NCBI RefSeq assembly: GCF_938039205.1
Contig: NZ_CALHVM010000004.1
Coordinates: 1-23,749, forward strand
From: an uncultured Campylobacter sp.
GTDB lineage: Bacteria; Campylobacterota; Campylobacteria; Campylobacterales; Campylobacteraceae
Direction: 5' to 3'
Length of the DNA stretch: 23,749 bases
Below the pieces are notes generated by a model, which was not told the DNA's origin, made no database searches, and worked only from the letters and a program-made list of their open reading frames with translations. Below are positions 14,947-23,387 of this stretch, in pieces (position 1 is the first letter of the stretch; each line of letters starts with the position of its first letter). The position numbers and the translations under genes were made by a program.

Positions 14947-17043
14947 TTAAAAATTATAGTGGAAATTCACCATAAACGATCTCTCGTCGCCTAGCCTCGA
15001 GCTTGAGCGCCAGTATTTTTTATCAAAGAGATTGTTTATCGCTAGCGTCATTTGCGCATGCTCGGTGAAGCTATATCCAGCACTCACGTCCACTCTAGCA
15101 AAGCCCGGCAAGTGTTGTTCTTGGATTCTACCGCCGCTAGTAGAGTAGGAGTAGCGTTTGGAGTAACCGGTAACGCCGCTTTCCACGTACCATTTGTCGG
15201 CGTTTACGTAGCGTAAAAAGACGTTGTCCTGCCAGCGTGTGGTTTCATTTAGATTAAGCCCTTCGTTTAGCGGGTTTGAGTTGTCTTTAGTAACCTTAGC
15301 GTTCGTGTATCCAAGCGAGCTACGTAGGTATAAATTCTCATAAATTTGTCCTAGCACATTTAGCTCGATACCACGGCTACGCTCCTTGCCGCGAACCGCC
15401 CAAGTATATGGATCGTTTGTAGGGTCTGGCTGATAGCGGATATTTTTGTGTTCGATCTGAAACACCGCGATGTTTGAGCTAAATTTATTATCCGCCCAAG
15501 TGCTTTTTAGTCCGATTTCGTACTGGACGTTGTTTTGCGGTTTTAGATCAAGCTTTGACGTATCTTCGGTGCTGATGCCGATATTGCCTCTACCGCCGTA
15601 GGGCGCAAAGCTCTGAGAATACGAGACGTAAGCGGTGTGATCGGTTGCAAAGTCCCATAAAAAGCCGACCCTCGGACTAAATGAGTCGCCGGTGTAGCTG
15701 TTTGTTTGGCCTCTTATATTTCTAGTTTTAAATTTATAAAAATCAAATCTACCGCCTAGCATCAATCTATACGTGTCGTCAAGGCTGATTAGATCCTCGA
15801 AAAACACGCCGTGATTGATCGCGCGGTGTTTGTTATCGGTCGTGAGCGGCACGTTTCTGTTTGACGTCCAGCTACCCCTAGATGCGTATGGGTCGATATT
15901 TTGCGTATGGGTTCTGCTATACCAGAGCCTTGGATGACGCGTCTCCACGCTGTTATCGTAACCGACTGCAATGTTGTGCTTAAATCTCTCGAAATTTAGC
16001 TCCTTGGTAAGTGTAAAGGCATTTGAGATAGTTTCGTTATCCGTCTCTTGCTTTGCGTAGTTTTGTCTTAGTCTGTTGCCGCTAACGATACTGCCTGCAA
16101 AAAAGTGGTCGAAATTTTGGCTAGCTTTTCTGTATCCAAAAACCCATTTTAAATTTAGCTCTTTTGCTAGCTCGGCATTTAACTCCGTACGGAAAAAATG
16201 CAGCCTATCCTCCACGAAGTCGCCCTCGTGAGAAAAGCCCTTTTTGTAGTCGATACCTAGCTTGTCGTAGACGGCCTTGGTCGGAGTTCTATCGGGTACT
16301 CTCCAGGCGTTGTCGTACGTATACTGCGCTTCAAAGCTTACGTCGCCGCTTTGGTTTGTTACGATTACGCTAGGACTTATCATAAAATTTTTATATTTTA
16401 TGCCTTCGCGCCACGATTTACCGTGCTCGCCGTCGGTAGTTAGGCGTACGGCTAGTTGATTATTTACCGCGTGGTTTACATCTGCACCAAGCCCCCATCT
16501 GCTCCAGCTGCCGTATCTGCCCGAGACCTTATAAACAGGGGTAAAATTTGCCTTTTTGCTGACTAAATTTACGACCGCGCCGCCGTCGCTCCTGCCGTAT
16601 AGGATAGAAGCTGGTCCTTTTAAAATCTCGACGCGCTCGACATTTGCCGTACTACGCCTGATCTGACCCGAGTCTCTCACGCCGTCTCTATATATGTCTC
16701 CGCCGTCTACGCTAAAGCCTCTTATTTTTATACTCTCGCCGCGCATGTCGTAGCCTGCATCTATGCCTGCGTTTCCTTCAAGTATGCTTGAAAGATCGTT
16801 CGTGCCGTAGTTGCGATTTTTTTGGATATCGATGGTTTCGATGGTCTGAGGCGTTTGCTTGTTGCTAAGTCCGTTTCTGTTTACTTCCGCGCTATCATAG
16901 GTTATATAGCCTTTAAGGTTATCTTGCTCGGAAATGCCTTCAACTTCGACGCTTGGAAGCATCACCGAGTAGCCGTCCGTCTTTGTGTCTGCAACGACAA
17001 AAGTAGCTAAAATAGCGACTGAAGCAAAAATGCTAAGTCTCAT
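14947..17043 (-). CDS. TonB-dependent siderophore receptor, outer membrane
   Basis: 698 residues; a 22-strand beta-barrel with N-terminal plug that takes up ferric siderophores using TonB-ExbBD energy. Residues 1-18 are a signal peptide ending VVA. The plug shows QTPQTIETIDIQ (about 63-74), GNAGIDAGYDMRGESIKIRG and NVERVEILKGPASILYGRSD (the conserved plug phrase). The barrel follows, with FSPRVGFLWDF, YVSYSQSFAPYGG, NNVQYEIGLKS and the C-terminal block NLFDKKYWRSS ending in the terminal phenylalanine needed for outer-membrane insertion. Family resemblance is to the FhuE/FcuA-type siderophore receptors; the ligand cannot be named, and hydroxamate or catecholate are both possible. The ribosome site is AAGGGAG. 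It is monocistronic with its own terminator. Iron control by Fur is likely from the family, and the upstream region is suitably AT-rich. Confidence 0.93.
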   Translation of the reverse strand: MRLSIFASVAILATFVVADTKTDGYSVMLPSVEVEGISEQDNLKGYITYDSAEVNRNGLSNKQTPQTIETIDIQKNRNYGTNDLSSILEGNAGIDAGYDMRGESIKIRGFSVDGGDIYRDGVRDSGQIRRSTANVERVEILKGPASILYGRSDGGAVVNLVSKKANFTPVYKVSGRYGSWSRWGLGADVNHAVNNQLAVRLTTDGEHGKSWREGIKYKNFMISPSVIVTNQSGDVSFEAQYTYDNAWRVPDRTPTKAVYDKLGIDYKKGFSHEGDFVEDRLHFFRTELNAELAKELNLKWVFGYRKASQNFDHFFAGSIVSGNRLRQNYAKQETDNETISNAFTLTKELNFERFKHNIAVGYDNSVETRHPRLWYSRTHTQNIDPYASRGSWTSNRNVPLTTDNKHRAINHGVFFEDLISLDDTYRLMLGGRFDFYKFKTRNIRGQTNSYTGDSFSPRVGFLWDFATDHTAYVSYSQSFAPYGGRGNIGISTEDTSKLDLKPQNNVQYEIGLKSTWADNKFSSNIAVFQIEHKNIRYQPDPTNDPYTWAVRGKERSRGIELNVLGQIYENLYLRSSLGYTNAKVTKDNSNPLNEGLNLNETTRWQDNVFLRYVNADKWYVESGVTGYSKRYSYSTSGGRIQEQHLPGFARVDVSAGYSFTEHAQMTLAINNLFDKKYWRSSSRLGDERSFMVNFHYNF

Positions 17044-17425
17044 TATTCTCCCTTGATTTTAAAATAAAAACAAGGGTATATATCAATAATGCTTAAATAA
17101 CTATTTGTAAATTATTTATTATATACTAGCTATTGCGTATAGCGCGTTTTTATCGCTTGAGCAGAGGTTGATTTTTAAAATCTGAAAAATAATACATCTT
17201 AAATTTGTGATCTTAAAACCTAACGGCACTATTTTTATTTTTTAATGCTCGTGATATTTGCGGGAGAACAATAATTTTTTGAGATTTTATATAAAAACAT
17301 GTTAAAATTACAAACGGCTTAAATTTTTGCTACATAAATTTTAAATTTGCTACAAACTTTAAGCTATATTTCATGAAAGGAAAATGCGATATAAAATCGT
17401 AGAAAACCCGTATTTTAGAGCTTTT
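17044..17425. other. AT-rich region upstream of the TonB receptor
   Basis: No gene seen in 382 bases. On the minus strand GCATTATTGATATATA (about 17092-17077) combines a possible -10 box with a weak match to ATTAT-type Fur half-sites. The match is too poor to call a Fur box. The rest is AT-rich without clear repeats. Confidence 0.35.
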
Positions 17426-17502
17426 TGGTGTCACGGGGGAGACTTGAACTCCCGACCTCCGGCTTATGAGACCAGCGCTCTAACCAGCTGAGCTACCGTG
17501 AC
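17426..17502 (-). tRNA. tRNA with anticodon CAT, probably elongator tRNA-Met
   Basis: Seventy-seven bases including an encoded CCA. Acceptor arms GTCACGG and CCGTGAC pair fully, discriminator A. The D arm is AGCTCAGCTGGTTAGAGC; the anticodon loop CTCATAA has CAT at 17468-17466; the T arm is CGGGAGTTCAAGTCTCCC with the TTCAAGT loop. It is not the initiator: the acceptor begins with a normal G-C pair and the three G-C pairs before the anticodon are missing. A CAT anticodon could also mark tRNA-Ile2 (C34 changed to lysidine); I favour Met by its general similarity to elongator Met. Confidence 0.93.
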
Positions 17503-17773
17503 GTTAAAGTTCGCAATTATATTCAACGTTTGCTTATATATTGATAAAATATTTTCATTTTTGCGCAGTATGGCGCTCGAAATCAAATTTTAAAATTTGA
17601 TTCGCCAAATTTTGAGCACAAATTTCATCAAATTTAAATCTGTAAAAACCCAAATTTGAAGCAAAACCGCCAAAAACAAAAATTCGCATTTTCAAGATGC
17701 GGGTTTTGCCGCTTAAATTTGGCGAGTTCAAATTTGCCAAAATAGGTCAAATTTGAAACGGCAAAGGCCGAAT
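17503..17773. other. Intergenic region tRNA-purF, rich in CAAATTTG motifs
   Basis: 271 bases. Besides the tRNA promoter it carries a perfect 22-bp palindrome, AATCAAATTTT followed by its mirror AAAATTTGATT (17581-17602), and at least four further CAAATTT/AAATTTG motifs. A frame at 17555-17740 on the minus strand is only an accident of these repeats. GGC/GCC hairpin arms near 17759-17770 (CGGCAAAGGCCG) could end purF, but the stem is only 4 bp. Confidence 0.5.
17509..17521 (-). promoter_or_regulatory. tRNA promoter -10 box
   Basis: TATAAT reads perfectly on the minus strand at 17521-17516, which puts the start of transcription about 6-8 bases before the mature 5' end of the tRNA. Confidence 0.6.
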
Positions 17774-19111
17774 TTACTTGATAAAATAATCCCCGTCAAA
17801 GCTAACTAACGAGTATTTGCGCTCGCTGCCGATACTGCTAACTAGCTCGTCCACGTCCAAAAACTCGAGGCTGTCCGCGCCGATATATTTGCATACTTCT
17901 TCAGGCGTTTTGTTTGCGCTGATTAGCTCATCGAAGCTCGGAGTATCGATGCCGTAGCGTTCGGGGTATTTTAACTCGGGGCAAGCGACCTTAAAGTGTA
18001 TCTCTCTCGCGCCCGCGTGACGCAGTAATTCGACGATCTTTTTGGATGTCGTGCCGCGCACGATGCTGTCGTCCACTACGACTACGCTTTTGCCTTTGAG
18101 CAGGCTTGCCATCGGATTTAGCTTGAGTTTGACTTTGAGGTTGCGCATCTCTTGAGTCGGCTCGATGAAGGTGCGGCCGACGTAGTGATTTCGCACGATG
18201 GCTAGCTCAAACGGTATCCCGCTGGCGTTTGCGTATCCCAGCGCCGCCGGCACGCCGCTATCAGGTACCGGTACGACGAAGTCCGCGCCAATCTTGCTCT
18301 TTTTGGCTAGCGTTTCGCCCATTTTTTTGCGTACTTCGTAGACGCTTTTGCCCTCTATGACGCTATCGGGGCGCGCGAAATAAATATACTCAAACGCGCA
18401 AACCCTAGGCTCTGGCTCAAAAAGGCGCACGCTCTCAAACTCGCTTTTGCCCTGTTCAAAAACCAGCATCTCGCCCGGCTCCACGTCGCGAACGAAGCTC
18501 GCGCCCACCAAATCAAACGCGCACGTCTCGCTAGCTACGATGTAGCCGCCGTCTTTTAGGCGTCCCAGCGAGAGCGGTCTCACGCCCCAGCGGTCGCGTA
18601 TGGCGAAAATTTTATGGCGCGACTGGATGAGTAGGCAGTAGGCGCCTTTGATCTGTTTTAGAGCGGCGACGATGCGGTCTTGTAGGTGTTCGCTGTGGCT
18701 TCTAGCTATGAGGTGGACGATGTTTTCGGTGTCCATGTTGCTCTGAAATATCGCGCCCTCGGCGATCAGAGCTTCTCGGACTTCGTCTTTGTTTACGAGG
18801 TTGCCGTTGTGCACGATAGAGACTTGGCCTAGCGAGTAGTTTGCGGCGATGGGCTGGGCATCGGCGGCAGAGTTTTTGCCTGCGGTGGCGTAGCGGTTGT
18901 GGCCGATCGCCATATCGCCTTTTAGGCTCTCGAGGTTCGTCTTATCAAAGACTTCGGTAACTAGCCCGCGGCCTTTGACGGTTTCTATACGGCCGTTTTC
19001 GCATGCGCTGATGCCGCTTGCTTCTTGGCCTCGGTGTTGCATGGCAAATAGCGCATAATATGCCGTTTTTGCCGCATCTTTAGAATTTATTACTCCAACT
19101 ATCGCACACAT
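17774..19111 (-). CDS. purF: Amidophosphoribosyltransferase (PurF)
   Basis: First committed step of purine synthesis: PRPP plus glutamine to phosphoribosylamine. 445 residues. Cys2 directly follows the start Met, so the N-terminal nucleophile of the glutaminase domain needs only Met removal and no propeptide. Glutaminase motifs are AMQHRGQEASGI (23-34), GHNRYATAGK (70-79) and HNGNL (101-105). The transferase half has the PRPP loop VVVVDDSIVRGTTS (343-356) and VPVPDSGVPAALGYA (280-294). One cysteine of the Bacillus-type cluster site is present (C238), but the C-terminal CxxC is absent, so an iron-sulfur cluster is doubtful. The ATG follows AAAAGGATAAAA. dapB is its upstream neighbour, as in C. 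jejuni, 309 bases away. Confidence 0.96.
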   Translation of the reverse strand: MCAIVGVINSKDAAKTAYYALFAMQHRGQEASGISACENGRIETVKGRGLVTEVFDKTNLESLKGDMAIGHNRYATAGKNSAADAQPIAANYSLGQVSIVHNGNLVNKDEVREALIAEGAIFQSNMDTENIVHLIARSHSEHLQDRIVAALKQIKGAYCLLIQSRHKIFAIRDRWGVRPLSLGRLKDGGYIVASETCAFDLVGASFVRDVEPGEMLVFEQGKSEFESVRLFEPEPRVCAFEYIYFARPDSVIEGKSVYEVRKKMGETLAKKSKIGADFVVPVPDSGVPAALGYANASGIPFELAIVRNHYVGRTFIEPTQEMRNLKVKLKLNPMASLLKGKSVVVVDDSIVRGTTSKKIVELLRHAGAREIHFKVACPELKYPERYGIDTPSFDELISANKTPEEVCKYIGADSLEFLDVDELVSSIGSERKYSLVSFDGDYFIK

Positions 19112-19420
19112 TTTTATCCTTTTTTAGGGGTGTTATCTTTTTACCTTATGCTTCGTTAAAATTTAAATTTCAAGCTCGGTAGACTTCGTGTCTAGCCTAT
19201 GCTTAAAATTTAAATTTCGCCTCGCCTAAGTCAAAAATATCGCCGCCGATTTTCCGCAATTTTAAAAAATATCAAAATTTAACATAAAAAATAAGGCAAA
19301 ATATCGCGAAACGAATTTGAAAGTTGCGCAGAAAATTTGGGCGAGGCTAGACGCTCGGTCTGCCGCAAGCCCGAATTTTCAAGCTCTTTCAAAGGCGCTC
19401 GCGAGATAAGCCGTTAAATA
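19112..19420. other. Intergenic region purF-dapB with structured elements
   Basis: 309 bases. It contains an imperfect direct repeat TATGCTT-TAAAATTTAAATTTC (about 19147-19171 and 19199-19218) on either side of a TAGAC/GTCTA mini-hairpin, and the nested hairpin 19331-19380. No gene seen. It must carry the purF promoter if purF is transcribed alone. Confidence 0.45.
19331..19380. terminator. Nested hairpin after dapB, candidate terminator
   Basis: GAAAATTTGGGC (19331-19342) pairs with GCCCGAATTTTC (19369-19380), allowing one G-U. Inside, AGAC (19349-19352) and GTCT (19358-19361) form a second stem. The A-tract and T-tract arms fit a bidirectional terminator. It lies 40 bases after the dapB stop codon. 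Confidence 0.4.
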
Positions 19421-20188
19421 TCACAGCCCCAGGCAATCATCTATCCCGTACAGCCCGCTACCTTGTCCTGCCACCCAAATAGCCGCCTTTATAGCACCCT
19501 TGGCAAAAGTCGCGCGGCTAGTTGCGGTGTGATTTAGTTCGATAAACTCGCCCTCGTTGTAAAATCCGACCGTATGCCTGCCTACGACATCGCCGCCTCG
19601 CACGGCTAGGATCGCGATCTCGTCCTTGCTGCGAGCCCCGACCATGCCGTCTCTGCCCGTTACTAAAATATCTTTTAGATTTAACCCTCTAGCTGCTGCT
19701 ACGCGCTCGCCTAGAGTCAGTGCCGTGCCGCTTGGAGCGTCTTTTTTGTGTCTGTGGTGCTGCTCGACGATCTCGGCGTCAAATTCGCGCAATGCTTTTG
19801 ACGCAAGCGCCGCCAAGCGGTTTAAAACCGCGACGCCAAGGCTCATGTTGGTAGCGTAAAGTATCGGCATCGCTGCGCTTGCTAGCTTTAGCAGGTTCGC
19901 GCCGTCCTCGCCAAGACCCGTCGTGCCGATGACTAGCGGTTTTGGGTCAGTGCGGGCGTAGTTTAGCAGATTTATCGCGCCCTCTTTGATCGTAAAGTCG
20001 ATAACGACGTCGCAGTTTGCAAAAAGCTCGTCAAATTTATCCGTGAGGATGACGCCGTCAGGCAACGCAAAATCAAGCGGCTCTATCGTATAAGCCGCGC
20101 TAAGAACTGCGCTAGGCTCGTTTTTTAGGCACTCGATGATCATGCGTCCCATTTTGCCGCTTGCGCCGTGGATTCCTATTTTTACCAA
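19421..20188 (-). CDS. dapB: 4-hydroxy-tetrahydrodipicolinate reductase (DapB)
   Basis: NAD(P)H-dependent step of the diaminopimelate/lysine pathway, feeding peptidoglycan. 255 residues, near the family norm. The Rossmann motif is GIHGASGKMGR (5-15), and IGTTGL (88-93) is the usual dinucleotide-binding follow-up. The active-site signature VEQHHRHKKDAPSGTALTLG (141-160) has the catalytic pair H144 and K148 (E. coli H159, K163). The start codon is TTG at 20188-20186, preceded by AAAGGATAAATT; there is no better in-frame ATG upstream. It is divergent from the M16 peptidase gene and followed by purF on the same strand. Confidence 0.95.
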   Translation of the reverse strand: MVKIGIHGASGKMGRMIIECLKNEPSAVLSAAYTIEPLDFALPDGVILTDKFDELFANCDVVIDFTIKEGAINLLNYARTDPKPLVIGTTGLGEDGANLLKLASAAMPILYATNMSLGVAVLNRLAALASKALREFDAEIVEQHHRHKKDAPSGTALTLGERVAAARGLNLKDILVTGRDGMVGARSKDEIAILAVRGGDVVGRHTVGFYNEGEFIELNHTATSRATFAKGAIKAAIWVAGQGSGLYGIDDCLGL

Positions 20189-20298
20189 AATTTATCCTTT
20201 AAAATTTGGGCTAAATTTAGCATAAATTTCATAAAAAATAAATTTAGCACGGCCGCCGACTTCGCCGCACGCGGGCAAAAATATTAAAAATCGCGCTA

Positions 20299-20330
20299 TA
20301 TAATCGGCTTTTTAAATTTAAAGGACAACG
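20299..20330 (+). promoter_or_regulatory. Promoter -10 box and ribosome site for the M16 peptidase gene
   Basis: A perfect TATAAT at 20299-20304, within GCTATATAATCGG, lies 26 bases before the start codon. AAAGGACAACG is the ribosome site. Confidence 0.6.
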
Positions 20331-23174
20331 ATGAGAAAAATTTTATTTTTATTTTTAGCCGTTTTTGTGGCGAGCGTTTTGGCTAAACAAGCGCCGGTCG
20401 CGCAGGCGGCTAAAATACGGCAAGCGGACGCAAATTTGAGCGCGTTAAATTTGACGGCGAAAGATAAAAACGCGCAAAAGCTAAATTTGACCCAGGATCC
20501 AGCTATATCGAGCGGCGAGCTAGCAAACGGGCTAAAATACTACGTCAAGGAAAATAAGCAGCCCGCAAATTCGGCCTATTTTTATCTAGTCGTAAACATC
20601 GGTTCGACCGACGAACGCGAAAACGAGCTGGGGCTGGCGCACTTTACCGAGCATATGGCGTTTAACGGCAGCCGCGAGTTTAGCAAAAACGAGCTGGTTA
20701 AAAAGCTAGAGAGCCTCGGAGTGGCCTTTGGCGCGGATCTAAACGCACAGACTAGCTACGATCAGACGGGCTATCTGCTAGAAATCCACGTAAACGAGCA
20801 AAATTTAAAGGACGTTTTTCGCGTTTTTCGCGACTGGATCGACGGCGTGAGCTTTGACGCGGCCGAGCTGGATAAAGAGCGGGGCATCATCGTCGAAGAG
20901 GAGCGCGCTAGAAACACGCCCGCGTATAGATTTTACATTAAAAACCGCGTGCCCGAGCTTTATGGCGATAGCATCTACGCCAAAAGGTCGCCCATCGGCG
21001 ATATGAATATCGTAAAAAACGTCGACGTAGCGACGATAAAGGGCTTTTACGAGAGGACGTATCAGCCTAGATTTATGAAGTTTATCGCCGTCGGAGACTT
21101 TGATAAAAAGCGCATCGAGGAGATGATAAAGCAAAGCTTTAGCTCGGCTAAAAACACGAACGACTACGCGAGTCCTGATAAAACTATTCCTATAAAAAGC
21201 GGCTTTAGCGTAAACAACTACGACTCTGCCGAGATCGGGCTAAACTCGCTAAATTTGATCTTTACGCAAAAGTACAAATTTGACGGCGAGATCCAAAGGC
21301 TCAGGCAAAATTTGCTCGCAAACTATATCTCAGACCTAGTCGCGATGATATACGAGCAGCGAAATTTAGCTCTGCGCGGGCGATTTTACTCGCCGATCAT
21401 CGAGGATCAAAACGTGCTTTACGCCTTTGAGATAAACGCCGTGGATGATGATTTTAGCGGCGCGCTTAGCGATCTGGCGAGCGTTTTAAAGGGCGTGGAG
21501 AAATTTGGCTTTAGCAAGGCGGACTTTGAAAGCGCGAAAAAAGATTTTATAAACTCGGCTAAAAATGCCTATTTGCAAGCGGGCAACAAACGCTCGAGCG
21601 CGGTCGCGGCAGATATCGAGGAGACGACTAGGATCGGCGGAGTGTTGCTTGGCGAAAAAGACCTGCGCGACGTTACTTTGGCGCTGCTTGATGAGATCAG
21701 CCTAGATGACGTAAACGCCGAATTTAGGCGGATACTGGCCATCGACGCAAAAAATCTAAACGTAATTAGCGCCAAAGGGGCGAAGCTAAATGAGGCTAAA
21801 TTTGATCAAATTTGGGCGGAAGCAAAGCCATACGATACGCTGGCTGCAAAGCAGGCAAAGAGCGAGCTTTTCGACTACGGAGCGCTAAAACCTAAAAATT
21901 TCGTCTCGAAAAAGCATAACGAAAAGCTTGATTTTTATCTTTACGAGCTACCAAACGGCGCGCGCGTCGCATTTAAGGAGGTAAAAACCAAAAAAGACGT
22001 CGTCTGGCTAAGCGCGGTTAGTCGCGGCGGCACGTCGAATTTGCCAAAACCAAAGCAGGGCGCGCTAGCCGTAGAGGTCTCAAACGAGAGCGGGGCGGGG
22101 GAGTTTAGCAACTACGATCTGGCTAAAATCCTAAGCGGCAAGCAGCTAAGCTATAGCAAATTTATCGATCAGCTTTCGCAAGGATATAGCGCAAGCTCGG
22201 CCAGCGCGGACTTTGAGTGGCTTTTGCGCGCGCTGTTTTTGGAGTTTAGCGAGCCTAGATTTGACGAAAATGCGCTAAAAAAGACAAAAATCAACGAGCT
22301 TGAAAAGCTGGAAAAAACCAAAAATCTGCCCGAGCGCAAATTTCACGACGAATTTGCGAGATTTTTTTACGAAAACAACCCTCGAACGAACCCACTCGAG
22401 GCCACGGACATAAACGAGCTGCAGATGGAGGACGTAAAAAAGATAGTGAAGGATAAATTTACCAACGCGGCTTCGTATGATTTTATCGTGGTCGGCGATC
22501 TAAATTTGACCGCAGCCGAGCCGCTTTTGCAAAAATATCTGGCAAATTTACCGTCGCGCGCACAGCGTGAAGACTTCGTAGATGACGGCGTGAGGACGAT
22601 TTCTGGCGAGCGGGAGTTTAAGCGAAGCTACCAAACCACGCAGCGAAGCGACGCCGCGATGATAATGAAAAACGAAAACGTGAAGTATTCGCGCCCAGAG
22701 TTACTGCGTGTAAACGCCCTATCTGCGGTGCTTTCGATGATGCTGCGCGAGGACGTGCGCGAGGACCGCGGGCAGGTCTACGGCCTGGGCGTGCATATGA
22801 ATCTCGCAAAATATCCGTACGAAAGCTTCACCGCGCATTTTGGCTTTACGGCGGCGCCTGATAACGTAAACGCCGTGCTGGGCGAGATAAAATCAAACGT
22901 CGCCGAGCTAAAAGGTGGCGCGGACATCAAGCGCTATCTGCAAAATTTCAAAAAATCAGCGCTCGTAAAAATGCGCCAATCATACGTTCAGGGCGAGTTT
23001 TGGACGCGCGCGCTCATGCGCGAGCTGGTTTTTGGCGATGAGGTTTTGAGCCTGGACGAGTACGAAAAGGCGGTAAATGCGCTCACCGAGCAGGACGTGA
23101 AAGACGCGGCGAAGCTCTATCTGGACGAGAAAAATGTCGTGATAAGCGTAAACGATCCCGCCTCGGCGAAGTAA
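20331..23174 (+). CDS. M16-family zinc metallopeptidase (PqqL-like), periplasmic
   Basis: 947 residues, like E. coli PqqL and the large C. jejuni zinc protease, which hold four M16 half-domains. A signal peptide (MRKILFLFLAVFVASVLA) sends it to the periplasm. The inverted zinc motif HFTEH is at 104-108 (HxxEH, catalytic E107), and the third ligand lies in IIVEEERARN (E189 or E190). The M16 phrases NGLKYYVKENKQPANSAYFY, GSTDERENELGLAHFTEHMAFNG and the second-half FVSKKHNEKLDFYLYELPNG and YGLGVHMN are clear. The second, inactive half lacks the zinc motif, as in the family. The segment 25-55 is an Asn/Lys/Leu-rich spacer encoded by AAATTTGA repeats. Substrates are unknown; relatives degrade peptides or receptor-bound proteins. 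It is divergent from dapB. Confidence 0.93.
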   Translation: MRKILFLFLAVFVASVLAKQAPVAQAAKIRQADANLSALNLTAKDKNAQKLNLTQDPAISSGELANGLKYYVKENKQPANSAYFYLVVNIGSTDERENELGLAHFTEHMAFNGSREFSKNELVKKLESLGVAFGADLNAQTSYDQTGYLLEIHVNEQNLKDVFRVFRDWIDGVSFDAAELDKERGIIVEEERARNTPAYRFYIKNRVPELYGDSIYAKRSPIGDMNIVKNVDVATIKGFYERTYQPRFMKFIAVGDFDKKRIEEMIKQSFSSAKNTNDYASPDKTIPIKSGFSVNNYDSAEIGLNSLNLIFTQKYKFDGEIQRLRQNLLANYISDLVAMIYEQRNLALRGRFYSPIIEDQNVLYAFEINAVDDDFSGALSDLASVLKGVEKFGFSKADFESAKKDFINSAKNAYLQAGNKRSSAVAADIEETTRIGGVLLGEKDLRDVTLALLDEISLDDVNAEFRRILAIDAKNLNVISAKGAKLNEAKFDQIWAEAKPYDTLAAKQAKSELFDYGALKPKNFVSKKHNEKLDFYLYELPNGARVAFKEVKTKKDVVWLSAVSRGGTSNLPKPKQGALAVEVSNESGAGEFSNYDLAKILSGKQLSYSKFIDQLSQGYSASSASADFEWLLRALFLEFSEPRFDENALKKTKINELEKLEKTKNLPERKFHDEFARFFYENNPRTNPLEATDINELQMEDVKKIVKDKFTNAASYDFIVVGDLNLTAAEPLLQKYLANLPSRAQREDFVDDGVRTISGEREFKRSYQTTQRSDAAMIMKNENVKYSRPELLRVNALSAVLSMMLREDVREDRGQVYGLGVHMNLAKYPYESFTAHFGFTAAPDNVNAVLGEIKSNVAELKGGADIKRYLQNFKKSALVKMRQSYVQGEFWTRALMRELVFGDEVLSLDEYEKAVNALTEQDVKDAAKLYLDEKNVVISVNDPASAK

Positions 23175-23185
23175 ATTTGAGCCTC

Positions 23186-23208
23186 GGCGGCAAATTTGAT
23201 TTGCTGCC
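23186..23208 (+). repeat. Hairpin just after the M16 gene
   Basis: GGCGGCAAAT (23186-23195) pairs with ATTTGCTGCC (23199-23208), ten pairs with one G-U, around TTG. It lies 12 bases after the stop codon. No T-run follows, so it may stabilise the mRNA end rather than terminate. Confidence 0.45.
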
Positions 23209-23286
23209 CGGGCGATGAGTAAAATTTGGCTTTAGATTTGACTAAGGACTGTTAAAATTGAAGCTAAATTTGCCTCTCGCCAAACG

Positions 23287-23324
23287 AAATTTGAGTTAAA
23301 CTCGCTCAAATTTAACTCAAATTT
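23287..23324. terminator. Hairpin with 13-bp perfect arms between convergent genes
   Basis: AAATTTGAGTTAA (23287-23299) and TTAACTCAAATTT (23312-23324) are exact reverse complements around a 12-base loop. Lying between the convergent M16 gene and the minus-strand gene at 23388, it is likely a shared bidirectional terminator. Confidence 0.5.
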
Positions 23325-23387
23325 TCGCTGATGTTTTTGTTCCCTTGTCGGTTTTATTAATACTAAATTTGACTAGGCAAATAACCT

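Noticed and set aside
17077..17100. Fur box in front of the TonB receptor
   Set aside because: Only a loose ATTAT-type match in very AT-rich DNA; iron control is likely from the gene family but the site is not demonstrable.
17555..17740. Minus-strand frame of 61 codons
   Set aside because: Made of CAAATTTG repeats, without ribosome site.
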